Shown here piece by piece: positions 1 to 8,591 of a stretch of 64,000 nt of DNA (the first letter of the stretch is position 1; the number at the start of each line of letters is the position of its first letter). The stretch spans positions 806,001 through 870,000 of the forward strand of contig NZ_JAGMWN010000001.1 of the NCBI RefSeq assembly GCF_017963645.1, given 5' to 3'. The stretch is from Marivibrio halodurans (GTDB taxonomy: Bacteria; Pseudomonadota; Alphaproteobacteria; UBA8366; Aestuariispiraceae). The translations under genes were made by a program, and so were the position numbers. The notes under the pieces are model-generated. The model did no database searches and was not told the origin of the DNA. It saw nothing but the letters and a program-made list of their open reading frames with translations.

Positions 1-823
1 GCTCGCCATAGAAGCGCGCCGCGTTCCCGGATATCCCTTCCGGGTCGCCGGAGGTCGTCAGGTGGACGCCCGGCGCCTCCTCCGTCGCACGGGCGAAGCG
101 CTTGTGCCGGACGAGATAGTCCGCCAGCCCCTGCGCGCACAATTCGGCCTGATCGACGAACCGCACGTCATGCGGCAAATGGCGGGCGAAGATCGGCTGG
201 ACCAGCGGGAAATGGGTGCAACCCAGCAACACCAGGTCGACGCGCTTGCCCCCCGCCTTCGACATCAACGATCCGACATAGCGCGCGATGCCTCGGTCCA
301 GGTCGCTTTCGTCCCAGCCCTCCTCGATCGCCTGGGCGAGACGCGGGCAGGCCTGTTGCAAGACGTGCAGATGACGCGCGCGCCGCCGCAACTCCCGGCC
401 GAAGGCATCGCTATCGATCGTCGTTCGGGTGGCGAAGACCGCGACCGTCCTGGCCGGCCGGTCGGCGCTGTAGCGGCTCACGCCGGGCGCGGTCCAATTG
501 GTCCCGCTCAGACTCTCTATCGCGGGCACGAAGACGCCCAGGATATTGCGGTCGGGCCAATGCGCGGGCAGCCATTCCTGTTGCAGGCGGCGCAGGGCCA
601 CCGCGCTCGCCGTGTTGCAGGCCAGCACGACCAGCCCGCAGCCCGCGCGGAACAGACGATCGACGCCGCGCCGCGTCAGCATGTAGATCTCGTCCGCCGG
701 CCGCTTGCCATAGGGGGCGTAGGCGTGATCCCCGAAATAGAGGAATCGCTCCTCCGGCAGGCGCGCGACCAGCGCGCGCAGAACCGTCAGCCCCCCGATG
801 CCGGAATCGAAAACCCCGATCAT
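1..823 (-). CDS. murI: Glutamate racemase MurI (3' end cut by window edge)
   Basis: Interconverts L- and D-glutamate in the cytoplasm to supply D-Glu for peptidoglycan. Reading leftwards from the ATG at 823 the protein begins MIGVFDSGIGGL, the family start with the catalytic Asp. It contains both racemase cysteines, in LACNTAS (about residue 73) and LLGCTHFPL (about residue 185). About 274 codons are visible and the last ones read ARFYGE, so only a short C-terminal piece should be missing. The start lies 12 bases after the argC stop, so the two genes are probably one transcript. No motif is damaged. Identification is firm; only the C-terminus is unseen. Confidence 0.95.
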   Translation of the reverse strand, partial: MIGVFDSGIGGLTVLRALVARLPEERFLYFGDHAYAPYGKRPADEIYMLTRRGVDRLFRAGCGLVVLACNTASAVALRRLQQEWLPAHWPDRNILGVFVPAIESLSGTNWTAPGVSRYSADRPARTVAVFATRTTIDSDAFGRELRRRARHLHVLQQACPRLAQAIEEGWDESDLDRGIARYVGSLMSKAGGKRVDLVLLGCTHFPLVQPIFARHLPHDVRFVDQAELCAQGLADYLVRHKRFARATEEAPGVHLTTSGDPEGISGNAARFYGE

Positions 824-835
824 CGATCGGCGTCG

Positions 836-1801
836 CTAAAGCACGAGCGGCGTGTCGAGGCCGGTTTCCTCCGGCGCGCCCAGCATCAGATTAAGATTCT
901 GCAGCGCCTGCCCGGAAGCTCCCTTGCCCAGATTGTCGATCAGGCCGACGACGAGCGCCTGCCCCGCCCCCTCGTTCGCGAAAACATGGAGATGCAGGTC
1001 GTTGGTGCCATTGAGGGCCTCCGGCTCCAGCTTGGAGAGCGCGGCCGTCTCCGCGCGCGGCAGCACGCGAACATGCCGCTCACCCTCATAGCGTTCAGTC
1101 AACGCGCGGTGGATGTCGTCCGCCCCCGGCTTGCCCGGCAGGGCGTCGAGTTGAAGCGGCAGGCTGACCAGCATGCCCTGGCGATAATGCCCGACGCTGG
1201 GCACGAACAGCGGCCGATGGACGAGGCCGGAGCGATGCTGGATTTCCGGCACATGCTTGTGATCGAGGCCGAGTGCATAGAGCCGGAACGGCGCGTCGGT
1301 GTGATCCGGCGCGCTATCGTCCTCGAAGGCGCGGATCAGCCCCTTGCCCCCGCCGGAATAGCCGGAGATCGCATTGATCGTCACCGGCCAGTCGGTGGCG
1401 ATCAGGCCCGCCTCGACTAGCGGATGCAGCATCGCGACCGAGGTGATGGCGTAGCAGCCGGGATTCGTCACCCGTTTCGCCGCCGCGATCGCCGCGCGCT
1501 GACCGGGCGCATATTCCGGGAAGCCATAGATCCAGCCATCGGCCGTCCGATGCGCGCTGGAGGCGTCGATCACCCGCACCGCGTCGTTCTCGATCATGGC
1601 GACCGCTTCCCGCGCCGCATCGTCGGGCAGGCAGAGGACGACGATATCCGCCTCGTTAAGGCGCGCGCGACGGCGCTCGACATCCTTGCGCTCGGCATCG
1701 CCGAGGCTCATCAGCCGAATGTCGTCGCGGCCTTCCAGCCGCTTGCGGATTTGGAGGCCGGTCGTCCCCGCCTCCCCGTCGATGAAGATCGTCGCCGCCA
1801 T
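836..1801 (-). CDS. argC: N-acetyl-gamma-glutamyl-phosphate reductase, type 2 ArgC
   Basis: NADPH-dependent reductase of arginine biosynthesis that reduces N-acetylglutamyl phosphate to the semialdehyde. The frame stays open upstream to 1861. The start at 1801 gives 321 residues beginning MAATIFIDGEAGTTGLQI, the nucleotide-binding start of the shorter ArgC class. The active-site Cys is in NPGCYA (about residue 117) and a conserved His is in HKHVPEI. The length matches the short class rather than the roughly 345-residue type 1 enzymes. It is followed closely by murI on the same strand. Function is firm. The upstream 20 codons lack family similarity and are left out. Confidence 0.95.
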   Translation of the reverse strand: MAATIFIDGEAGTTGLQIRKRLEGRDDIRLMSLGDAERKDVERRRARLNEADIVVLCLPDDAAREAVAMIENDAVRVIDASSAHRTADGWIYGFPEYAPGQRAAIAAAKRVTNPGCYAITSVAMLHPLVEAGLIATDWPVTINAISGYSGGGKGLIRAFEDDSAPDHTDAPFRLYALGLDHKHVPEIQHRSGLVHRPLFVPSVGHYRQGMLVSLPLQLDALPGKPGADDIHRALTERYEGERHVRVLPRAETAALSKLEPEALNGTNDLHLHVFANEGAGQALVVGLIDNLGKGASGQALQNLNLMLGAPEETGLDTPLVL

Positions 1802-1907
1802 GATATCCCGTCGCGTCATCCAGAAACCAGTATGGGAAGAGGTTCTATCGAATGCCGGCACCTCGGGAAACCCGCTTCAAGCCCCCGTGCTTCACGTCCC
1901 CCATGCC

Positions 1908-2405
1908 TCACGTCCCGTTACCCGAAGCGAGGTCGTCGATCACCTTCCGCCCGCCACGCCACACCGCGCGCGACGGATCGAGGGCCAATCCGATCCGGCC
2001 ATAGAACCCCTGCCCCTGCTTGTTCCCGGTATCCACCGGACAGACAAGGGCATGGCAATTCTGCGCCCGCGCCCGCTTGGCGACCGCCCGCATCAAGGCG
2101 CCGGCCACGCCCAGTCCCCGTGCCGATGCCATCACATAGAGATCGCCGATCCAGAGACTGCGCGCGCCATCATGAGGGGTGAAGAGACGGGAAAAGGTAA
2201 CATAGCCGAGCGCCCGGTTATCCCGGTCGACGGCCAGCAACGCGTCCGCCCAGCGATCCATGCCGAACAGCAAGCCGGCGATGGCATCCTTGTCGATCCG
2301 CGTGGGGTCTTCGCCGAAACTCTCCGCCAATGCGCGGGCCATGCCGGTCAGGACCGATATGTCGCGATGCAGGGCCGCCCGGACCGCGATATCCGCCGGG
2401 GCCAT
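1908..2405 (-). CDS. GNAT-family N-acetyltransferase
   Basis: A 165-residue single-domain GNAT protein expected to move an acetyl group from acetyl-CoA to an amine. The acetyl-CoA loop is R-G-L-G-V-A (about residues 97-102), after a beta strand LWIGDLYV. The C-terminal part GQGFYGRIGL fits the usual end of the fold. The start at 2405 is preceded by a GGGGGAGG-type ribosome binding site. It lies between argC and a small membrane protein gene, all on the minus strand but with gaps over 100 bases. The substrate cannot be told from the sequence. Confidence 0.8.
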   Translation of the reverse strand: MAPADIAVRAALHRDISVLTGMARALAESFGEDPTRIDKDAIAGLLFGMDRWADALLAVDRDNRALGYVTFSRLFTPHDGARSLWIGDLYVMASARGLGVAGALMRAVAKRARAQNCHALVCPVDTGNKQGQGFYGRIGLALDPSRAVWRGGRKVIDDLASGNGT

Positions 2406-2548
2406 CTTCCGCCTCCCCCTGTTCGAAGATATCGGAGCGGTCAGGCTATTCTTCGCCCAGGCGGGGAAGCAAGATATCGCGATTCATCCCCGCCCGGCGC
2501 GGCGCCGACGAACCGCCCGGCGATGCCGCGCCAGTCGACGAAGCATGC

Positions 2549-2863
2549 TCATCCAGTGGCCGGCCGGATATCCCCGGAAAGGTCCGCGGGTAAAGGGCGG
2601 GGGGCTTCCCCCTGGCTGCCTTCATCCAATTGGCCACGCCGCGCCGCCGCGCGTTTCCATACCCGTTCATGGAGCGTGTAGGCGACCGTTTGCACCGCCG
2701 GTTCGATCAGCCCGATGCCGAGCGCGATCTTCCAACTGCCGCTCAACGCATAGGCCACGGCCATGGCCACGACCAGATGCATCACCGCGTAGGTCGCGGT
2801 CTTCAGCGCCTGCGTCCGTGCCTCGGAATCGAACCCGAATTTTTCCTCAAGCTGCTTCGCCAT
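2549..2863 (-). CDS. DUF2061-type small membrane protein
   Basis: About 104 residues. After a charged N-terminus (MAKQLEEKFGF) come two hydrophobic segments, roughly residues 24-42 and 46-62 with a short GSWK turn between them, then a polar Arg/Glu-rich tail. The pattern with IEPAVQTVAYTLHERVW in the second half matches the DUF2061 family of predicted inner-membrane proteins, whose function is not established. Two ATG codons lie back to back at 2866 and 2863. The GGAGA site upstream is better spaced (7 bases) for the second, so that start is used. No functional link to its neighbours is evident. Confidence 0.72.
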   Translation of the reverse strand: MAKQLEEKFGFDSEARTQALKTATYAVMHLVVAMAVAYALSGSWKIALGIGLIEPAVQTVAYTLHERVWKRAAARRGQLDEGSQGEAPRPLPADLSGDIRPATG

Positions 2864-2968
2864 CATCGATCTCCATCGGTTCTGTAGAAGAGATAGTGCG
2901 AACCAGTCGCAATTGCAAGTTAGAACCATTCAAATTTTAATGGCGAAGCAACCGCCCGGCACCCGATT

Positions 2969-3676
2969 CTATTCCCGGGGCGTCCAGTGCCAGGTGATCT
3001 TTCGATCCACGAGGCGCCAGCCGCACCGTTCATAAAGACGAATGGCGTCCAGATTGGTTTCCTGCGTGCCGGCCCGGCCGATCGCGCAGCGCCCACCACA
3101 GGCGGCGGAAAGCGCGGTCATCAACCGCCGCCCGACCCCCCTGCCCTGCATCCTGGGCGCGACGGCGATCAGATCGATGATCGCGACCCCGCGCCGCTCC
3201 AGCACCAGCAGGAAACCTTGCACCATGCGCGCATCGTCCGGATCGGTCGCGATCAGCACCGTATCCGCCCGGCCGCGCAGATCGTTCTCGACCCAGGCAC
3301 CCTTGAAGGCGACGGCGGCACGGTCCGGAATCTCCGGATCGGCGTGCCAACGATCATGGGTAAAGGCCGCGCCCGCGATCTCCCGGCAGGCATTGGCGTC
3401 CGCCGGATCGCCCGGCCGAATACCCGACGGCATCCCGACGGCCGGGTCGAGCGGGCCTTCATAGGTGACGAGCGTCTCGATCCGCCGAAACCCGAGACCG
3501 GAGAGATCGACCACCGGGTCGAACCGCCCATGGATCAATTGAATACCGATCGGACGGGCGGTCGCGACCGCCTCCACGGCCTGCCCGGGGTCCTCCAGGC
3601 GCCAGACCGGCCCCTTCATGAATTGGGCATCGAAGGGTTGATCGCTGACGCCGTTCGGCGGTCTAAACGCCATCAT
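2969..3676 (-). CDS. GNAT acetyltransferase at the end of the sugar island
   Basis: A 235-residue protein whose C-terminal half is a GNAT domain. The acetyl-CoA loop is Q-G-R-G-V-G (about residues 177-182) in VAPRMQGRGVGRRLM, and the ending is LYERCGWRLVDRKITWHW. The N-terminal half resembles that of WecD-like sugar N-acetyltransferases (IGIQLIHGRFDP), which acetylate amino groups of nucleotide sugars. Its start overlaps the stop of the preceding methyltransferase by four bases (ATGA), so translation is probably coupled. Context suggests it modifies an amino sugar or nonulosonate for surface or flagellin glycan, but that role is inferred. Confidence 0.75.
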   Translation of the reverse strand: MMAFRPPNGVSDQPFDAQFMKGPVWRLEDPGQAVEAVATARPIGIQLIHGRFDPVVDLSGLGFRRIETLVTYEGPLDPAVGMPSGIRPGDPADANACREIAGAAFTHDRWHADPEIPDRAAVAFKGAWVENDLRGRADTVLIATDPDDARMVQGFLLVLERRGVAIIDLIAVAPRMQGRGVGRRLMTALSAACGGRCAIGRAGTQETNLDAIRLYERCGWRLVDRKITWHWTPRE

Positions 3677-4503
3677 CCCTCGCCCGACGCACGCAGCATG
3701 CCGCGCAGCGTATATTTACCGCTGGGCTCCACCAGCCGCTCCAGCAACAGAACACGGAAGCCCGCCCGTTGCGCCAGCATCGCATAGGATATGGTGGAGA
3801 AGGCGCAATAATGCTCGATCGCGAATTCCTCCCGCGCGGGCCCTTCCGGATCGTCGAGGGCGCCTTCCGCGTCCGGCAGTTCGACATGGACGAGCCCGCC
3901 CGGCATCAGCACGTCATGGGCACGGGCCAGCATCGCCACCGGGTCGGGCACATGCTCCAGCACCTTGTTGAAGGTGACGAGGCCGAACCGCCGGTCGAAC
4001 CGGTCGGTCATGAAATCCGCCACGATCCCCTCGACCTCCGCCACATCGCGCGCATGCTCGGCCGCCCGCGCGTCCGGGTCGAGGGCCGAGGCGACCCAGC
4101 CCATCGCCCGCATCGCGGCCGGAAAGACCGCGAGGCCGGAGCCGATATCGAGCAGCGTGCGCTCCCCGTGCGGGTCGAGGCGTCGCGCGGCGATATCGAC
4201 GAAGGCGACGCGCCCACGATTGTCCGAGCGCTCCGGCGGCAATCCCATGATCTTCTCATAGATCGCCCGGACCCCACCCTCGCCATAGGTACGGTCCCAA
4301 TAATCCCCGCCATAGAGCGCGGATAGATCCATATCGTGCCGGTTCACCACATGGCCGGTGGAGGGGCTGCGCCACACTTCGCGCCGATAGGGAGTGAAGC
4401 CGAAATCGGTCTCCGACGGCGGCGGCTCCTCGAAGACGGCGACCCGCCGCCAATCGACGGCACCGGTCACCGGACAATCGATCTCCGACGTCTCGCCGGT
4501 CAT
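3673..4503 (-). CDS. Class I SAM-dependent methyltransferase
   Basis: A 276-residue methyltransferase using the start at 4503 (MTGETSEIDCPVTG); the frame is open to 4605. The SAM-binding motif I is LLDIGSGLAVFP, followed by motifs ALDPDAR and FDRRFGLVTFNKVLEHVPDP. This is the pattern of the Methyltransf_11/23-like families often found in O-antigen and flagellar glycan clusters. The N-terminal section with paired DCPVTG and TPYRREVW pieces is also typical of such sugar or lipid methyltransferases. It is coupled by ATGA overlap to the following GNAT gene and is separated from the upstream formyltransferase by 319 bases. The substrate is unknown; a sugar is likely from context. Confidence 0.8.
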   Translation of the reverse strand: MTGETSEIDCPVTGAVDWRRVAVFEEPPPSETDFGFTPYRREVWRSPSTGHVVNRHDMDLSALYGGDYWDRTYGEGGVRAIYEKIMGLPPERSDNRGRVAFVDIAARRLDPHGERTLLDIGSGLAVFPAAMRAMGWVASALDPDARAAEHARDVAEVEGIVADFMTDRFDRRFGLVTFNKVLEHVPDPVAMLARAHDVLMPGGLVHVELPDAEGALDDPEGPAREEFAIEHYCAFSTISYAMLAQRAGFRVLLLERLVEPSGKYTLRGMLRASGEG

Positions 4504-4822
4504 GCGACCACCATCCGGCGCGGCGATAGCCATTGCTTCCCTGAACGGACCCCGGCAAGGGCCGGATAGCCGATCGCCCCCCACGTCCGTCCCGGCCCAC
4601 CCCATGAGGCGCGCACGGACACGAGACGCCTCATTACACGCATCATGTGATGAATGATATCCTCCCCCTCATGCGATGCATGGCGTGTCTTCCAAGCCAT
4701 CCTGCGCGAAGCCTGCGCGTCCGTGGCCCCGCCCACCCCTCCGCGAAGGGGCGATCCACCATCGGGACGGTAAGCCAAGTCGGATCGTGGCGAAAGGCCC
4801 GGTGCCGGCATGGGCCGCCGCC
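4504..4822. other. Gene-free gap inside the sugar island
   Basis: This 319-base stretch separates the formyltransferase stop from the methyltransferase start on the minus strand. It contains an 8-base inverted repeat (ATGAGGCG at 4604-4611 with CGCCTCAT at 4627-4634, 15-base loop) without a T-tract on either side, so it is not a clear terminator. The methyltransferase frame is open across its first 102 bases (to 4605), which could shorten the gap. No convincing promoter was seen, and no protein with recognisable features is encoded. Confidence 0.4.
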
Positions 4823-5584
4823 TCACAAGGCCGCCGTAAACGCCTCGAACTGACGAACGCACCGTGATTTGAGAACCGCCGGCATGAAGGAATAATATCG
4901 CCCGATATAAAGTTGCGGTTGGCTGATGAATTGACCGTAATTCGCCAGCATCTCCAGCCCCTGGAGGCTGATATCGATGCAGACGTCGGTATTCGCCTTG
5001 CGAAGCTGATGCAGTTTCATACCCCGGTGGATCGGGATCGGCATTCGCATCACGACGCCGCCCCGGTCCAATTCCGGCGCGACGCGGTGCAGCGTCGTCA
5101 CCAATCCTCGGAAATCCCCGTGATAGACGGCCCAGAGATGAGTATCGAGACCACGATATTTCTCCGGATTGGCGCCGTGCAGATTGACGATCCGCTCCGG
5201 CGCCACGTCGATTACATTCTGGTTGAGGCGGCCGGTCCCGAACACCAGCAACGCGTCCAACCCGGCGGCCTTCATGCTAGCCACGGCTTTCGGATCGTTC
5301 AGGTCGCGGTGCGTCTCCACCTCCGCCACGTCGCTCAGGCCGGGATCGGCGCCGTCGAACCAGGTCGCGCGTTCGAAGACCGCGCGCTCATCCTCGAACG
5401 GATGATGCGTCTCGAAATCGGCCGAAATCTCCCGCCGTTCCTCGAACACCCGCACGACATCGTGCCGCGCCGCGATGGCCTGTACGAACCGCACGTGATG
5501 CGGGGTTTCCGTCGTAAGGATGCCGACCCGCAGGCGCCCCCCCTTGGCCGCCGTGCCGGCGTCGAATGTCACTGCCACCGCCAC
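4823..5584 (-). CDS. Formyltransferase-family protein (sugar N-formyltransferase-like)
   Basis: 253 residues with the formyltransferase fold shared by methionyl-tRNA formyltransferase and sugar N-formyltransferases, which use N10-formyl-tetrahydrofolate. The catalytic Asn-x-His is in VNLHGANPEKYRGLDTH (about residues 133-149) and the catalytic Asp in APELDRGG. The protein lacks the C-terminal tRNA-binding domain of Fmt. It starts at a GTG (5584) with TTGAGGG upstream and overlaps the end of the amidotransferase gene by 16 bases, so the two are cotranslated. Placement directly after amidotransferase and nonulosonate synthase genes suggests it formylates an amino group of the flagellin sugar. 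That substrate is inferred. Confidence 0.8.
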   Translation of the reverse strand: MAVAVTFDAGTAAKGGRLRVGILTTETPHHVRFVQAIAARHDVVRVFEERREISADFETHHPFEDERAVFERATWFDGADPGLSDVAEVETHRDLNDPKAVASMKAAGLDALLVFGTGRLNQNVIDVAPERIVNLHGANPEKYRGLDTHLWAVYHGDFRGLVTTLHRVAPELDRGGVVMRMPIPIHRGMKLHQLRKANTDVCIDISLQGLEMLANYGQFISQPQLYIGRYYSFMPAVLKSRCVRQFEAFTAAL

Positions 5585-6690
5585 CCCTCAATCAGGAAAC
5601 CGGGTATCTTCCAAGCACCGTTCTCCCGAACCCAAATATCGCGGTTCCTGAACCCCTCCGCGACCTCCCAGAACCATTCCACCGGCCGCCTGGCAAAGGC
5701 GCAGAAGCGTCGGATATCCTCCTCCGGCACCTGCATTCCGGTTTCGGCGAGGTGCCGGATCGCCTCGGCGCGACTCATGTCCCCGCGCCTGATCTGGACG
5801 GAAAGATTGTCGAAGCTTCGCGTTATCCCGAATTTGTACCACTTCAAAAAATGATGCAACGAGATGAAGTGGCAATCGATATCGGCGAAGGCCCAACTTC
5901 CGGTCTTCAGGTCGCCTTCGTCATGGGCGAAGCCGCGCGAGGCGGCGATCCGTGTATTCTCGAAACTGTCCCATTTGAAGAAGGCGCCAAGGAAGATGGA
6001 ACGTGGCTGAAAATCCGGGTCGCGGGGGAAGCGGTAGGGGACGAGATCGGACTCCGTCAGCCCCTCGCGCCCGACCCAGTAATCCGCGTCGGTCGATTGC
6101 AGGCAGCCGTGCCTCGCCAGCCAGTCCGCGTCGAGCGTATCGGCGAGACGCTCCACCTCGTTCCCGCCATATTCAAGTTGCGGATTCTCTCCCCATACGA
6201 TGAGCGGAATGCGCAGCCGAACCGCCAGCGTGATCGGAATCGCGAAAAGCGCCATATGCATCGGCAGGCCCGTCGCGCCCTTGTCCTCATAGGCGGCGAT
6301 CATGAACTTGCGCTCGACCTCCGGGTCGATCGTGAAGTCGATGTGATCGATGCCGAGCTTGCGGACCATGTGGTCCAGGTTGCGCTGGCCGATCTCCGTC
6401 CGCGCCGGGGTGCGCCAGGTGACGCCCAGCGGCTTCAGGCCGTATTCCTGCGCCTTGATGATCTGATACCAGCTATCCTTCCCGCCCGAGACCGGCACGA
6501 TACAGTCATAGCCACCGGCCGAGCGCGCCTTGGTCTCCGCCACCAGTTGCTCGAAGGCGGCGGCGCGGGCGGTCCAATCGATCCGTTCCTCCTTGTCGCG
6601 ATGGCCGTGACAGGCGGTGCAGACGCCCTCCGCATCGATCTCGATGCCGGGGCGGGTGTCGGGCAGGATGCAGACTTGGCAATAGCGCAT
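5569..6690 (-). CDS. N-acetyl sugar amidotransferase (WbpG/PseA/LegG-like)
   Basis: 373 residues. The N-terminus has a Cys-rich metal motif (CQVC and, about 20 residues later, CTAC), followed by the PP-loop ATPase motif SGGKDS in IVPVSGGKDSWYQI (about residues 66-72). This arrangement is that of the N-acetyl sugar amidotransferase family, which turns an N-acetyl group into an acetamidino group on nucleotide-linked sugars such as pseudaminic- or legionaminic-type precursors. Relatives such as WbpG usually receive ammonia from HisH/HisF-type partners; none is encoded in this window. It is followed by, and overlaps, the formyltransferase gene. Confidence 0.85.
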   Translation of the reverse strand: MRYCQVCILPDTRPGIEIDAEGVCTACHGHRDKEERIDWTARAAAFEQLVAETKARSAGGYDCIVPVSGGKDSWYQIIKAQEYGLKPLGVTWRTPARTEIGQRNLDHMVRKLGIDHIDFTIDPEVERKFMIAAYEDKGATGLPMHMALFAIPITLAVRLRIPLIVWGENPQLEYGGNEVERLADTLDADWLARHGCLQSTDADYWVGREGLTESDLVPYRFPRDPDFQPRSIFLGAFFKWDSFENTRIAASRGFAHDEGDLKTGSWAFADIDCHFISLHHFLKWYKFGITRSFDNLSVQIRRGDMSRAEAIRHLAETGMQVPEEDIRRFCAFARRPVEWFWEVAEGFRNRDIWVRENGAWKIPGFLIEGWRWQ

Positions 6691-6712
6691 GATCCTCGTC
6701 GCCTCTCCGCGC

Positions 6713-8551
6713 TCAGGGTGTCCAGGCGGCGTGCCGATCCAGGAACAGCTTCGCCGCCACCAGGGAGAACAGGAACTTGCTGTCGCTGTTGAGGGTCACC
6801 TCGTGATCGAGCAGTTCGGCGAAGCGATCCCGGTTCACGATATCGAACAACGGCCCCTCCTCCAGCAACCGCTCCCGCACGTCCGGCCGCGTGAAATCGA
6901 CGAAGCTCGTCACCGGGGCATTGATGCCCTGCTTACGCGGATTGTCGAGGATCGAATCATCCACCAGCCCACGTCCCGCCTCCCGCAGCAGGATCTTCGG
7001 CAGGTGCTTCTGGATCAGATGCCGGTCGGGCACGGTGAACAGGAATTCCGCCAGATCGCGGTCGAGATAGGGGGCGCGATTCTCCACCGACCAGCGCATG
7101 GACGCCAGATCATCGTCATGCAGCATGACCGGCACGGTCTCATGGAAAATCTCGTTCAGCATACGCCGCCGGATCGGGGAGCCCGGATAGGGTACTTCCC
7201 GGTGCGGCTCGTCGAACGGCTCCGTCAGAAAGGTGGAAAATCGTTCCCGGCCGAGGAAGATATGCTCCCGCCGGTCCGGCGCCTCGATGAAGGCATGGGG
7301 ATTCTGAAGCTCGGGATTGCGGACGAAGCGTCCATAGGTCTCGCGCCATCCGGCGACGCGGTCCTCGAAACCGGGCGCGTCCTTCATGCTGGCGAGCCAG
7401 AAGAGATAATGGTCGTAATAGCCGGTGAAGAGTTCGTCCGCGCCCGTGCCCCCGAGCGCGACCTTGAAGCCCGCCTCGTGTATCGCCTCGCTGACCAGCC
7501 AATGGAGATAATAGGAGATCGTCAGCGGCGGGCCGTCGAAATAGCCGATAAGATCGTCCAATCGTTCCAGGAAATTCCCGCGCGGGATCGGAATCCGCAC
7601 GTTGGGCAGGTCGAGCCGCGCGAGCGTCGCGCGGATCGCCGCCGTCTCGTCATAGCGCGGGTCGTCCTCGACGATGGAAAAACAGGTGATCGGATGATCG
7701 TGCACCGTCCGCGCGACGCCGGCGATCACGTTGGAATCGATCCCGCCCGACAGCCGCACCGCGATTGGAACGTCCGCCCGAAGACGCCGCGCGATGGCCC
7801 GGTGGACACGCTCCCGCGCGCCCTCCAGCGCCTGCTCCGCCGTCATCCCCTCGTCCGGCCGCGCCTCCAGCATCCAATAGCGGCGCGGCGCCGGGTCCTC
7901 CGGCCGGTCGAGGATGGCGAGGCTGGCGGCCGGGAAATCCGCGACATCGGTATAGAAGGTCCGGCGCTCGCTCAGCAGCGCCTTATAACCATTGACCAGA
8001 TAGCGGCGCAGTTGGTCGCGATCGACGCTCGGCTTGCGACCGGCGAGCGCCGCCAGAACCTTGATCTCGGAGGCGAACAGAAATCCTCCCTCGCCATCGC
8101 GCATCCAATAAAGCGGCTTCTCCCCGAAGCGATCGCGGGCCAGGGTCAGCCGGCCGCTCTGCGCATCGAAAAGCGCGAGCGCGAACATCCCCTCGAACCG
8201 ATCCAGGGCATCCGGGCCCCAGACCCGGAAGGCCTCCAGCACCACTTCCGTATCACCTTCGGTTCGGAAGGACCGGCCGGCCGCGCGCAGTTCCGCGCGC
8301 AGTTCGGGGTAATTGTAGATCTCGCCGTTATAGACGAGCGTCAGGCCGTCCTTCGTGAAGGGCTGGTCCGAACGCGCATCGAGATCGACGATCGAAAGAC
8401 GCGTATGAAGAAGGGTGAGGTTCCCGCCCGGCGCCGCGGCATGGAAGGCCCCCCGGCCGTCCGGTCCCCGGTTCGCCATCAGGGCGAGCGCGCGCCCCTC
8501 CCGCTCCGGGGAAAGCGGCGTGGCGGCAAGGCGTCCGGCTATTCCGCACAT
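6713..8551 (-). CDS. asnB: Asparagine synthase-type glutamine amidotransferase (AsnB family)
   Basis: 612 residues counted from the Met directly before the catalytic Cys (MCGIAGRL, ATG at 8551); the Cys must be residue 2 for an Ntn glutaminase. The N-terminal half is the class II glutaminase (RGPDGRG, VYNGEIYNY). The C-terminal half is the synthetase with PP-loop SGGIDSN (about residue 265) and LGGTGADELFTGYY. AsnB-like genes inside glycan clusters often amidate the carboxyl group of sugar acids rather than make asparagine. Between the nonulosonate synthase and the sugar amidotransferase that role is plausible here, but true asparagine synthesis cannot be excluded. Confidence 0.88.
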   Translation of the reverse strand: MCGIAGRLAATPLSPEREGRALALMANRGPDGRGAFHAAAPGGNLTLLHTRLSIVDLDARSDQPFTKDGLTLVYNGEIYNYPELRAELRAAGRSFRTEGDTEVVLEAFRVWGPDALDRFEGMFALALFDAQSGRLTLARDRFGEKPLYWMRDGEGGFLFASEIKVLAALAGRKPSVDRDQLRRYLVNGYKALLSERRTFYTDVADFPAASLAILDRPEDPAPRRYWMLEARPDEGMTAEQALEGARERVHRAIARRLRADVPIAVRLSGGIDSNVIAGVARTVHDHPITCFSIVEDDPRYDETAAIRATLARLDLPNVRIPIPRGNFLERLDDLIGYFDGPPLTISYYLHWLVSEAIHEAGFKVALGGTGADELFTGYYDHYLFWLASMKDAPGFEDRVAGWRETYGRFVRNPELQNPHAFIEAPDRREHIFLGRERFSTFLTEPFDEPHREVPYPGSPIRRRMLNEIFHETVPVMLHDDDLASMRWSVENRAPYLDRDLAEFLFTVPDRHLIQKHLPKILLREAGRGLVDDSILDNPRKQGINAPVTSFVDFTRPDVRERLLEEGPLFDIVNRDRFAELLDHEVTLNSDSKFLFSLVAAKLFLDRHAAWTP

Positions 8552-8591
8552 GGGGTCGTTCCGCGCGTCGCGCCCCTCACGTCGCGCCCCT

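Noticed and set aside
4604-4634. Inverted repeat in the sugar island as a terminator
   Set aside because: A 15-base loop and no T-tract on either strand; reported only as part of the gap description.
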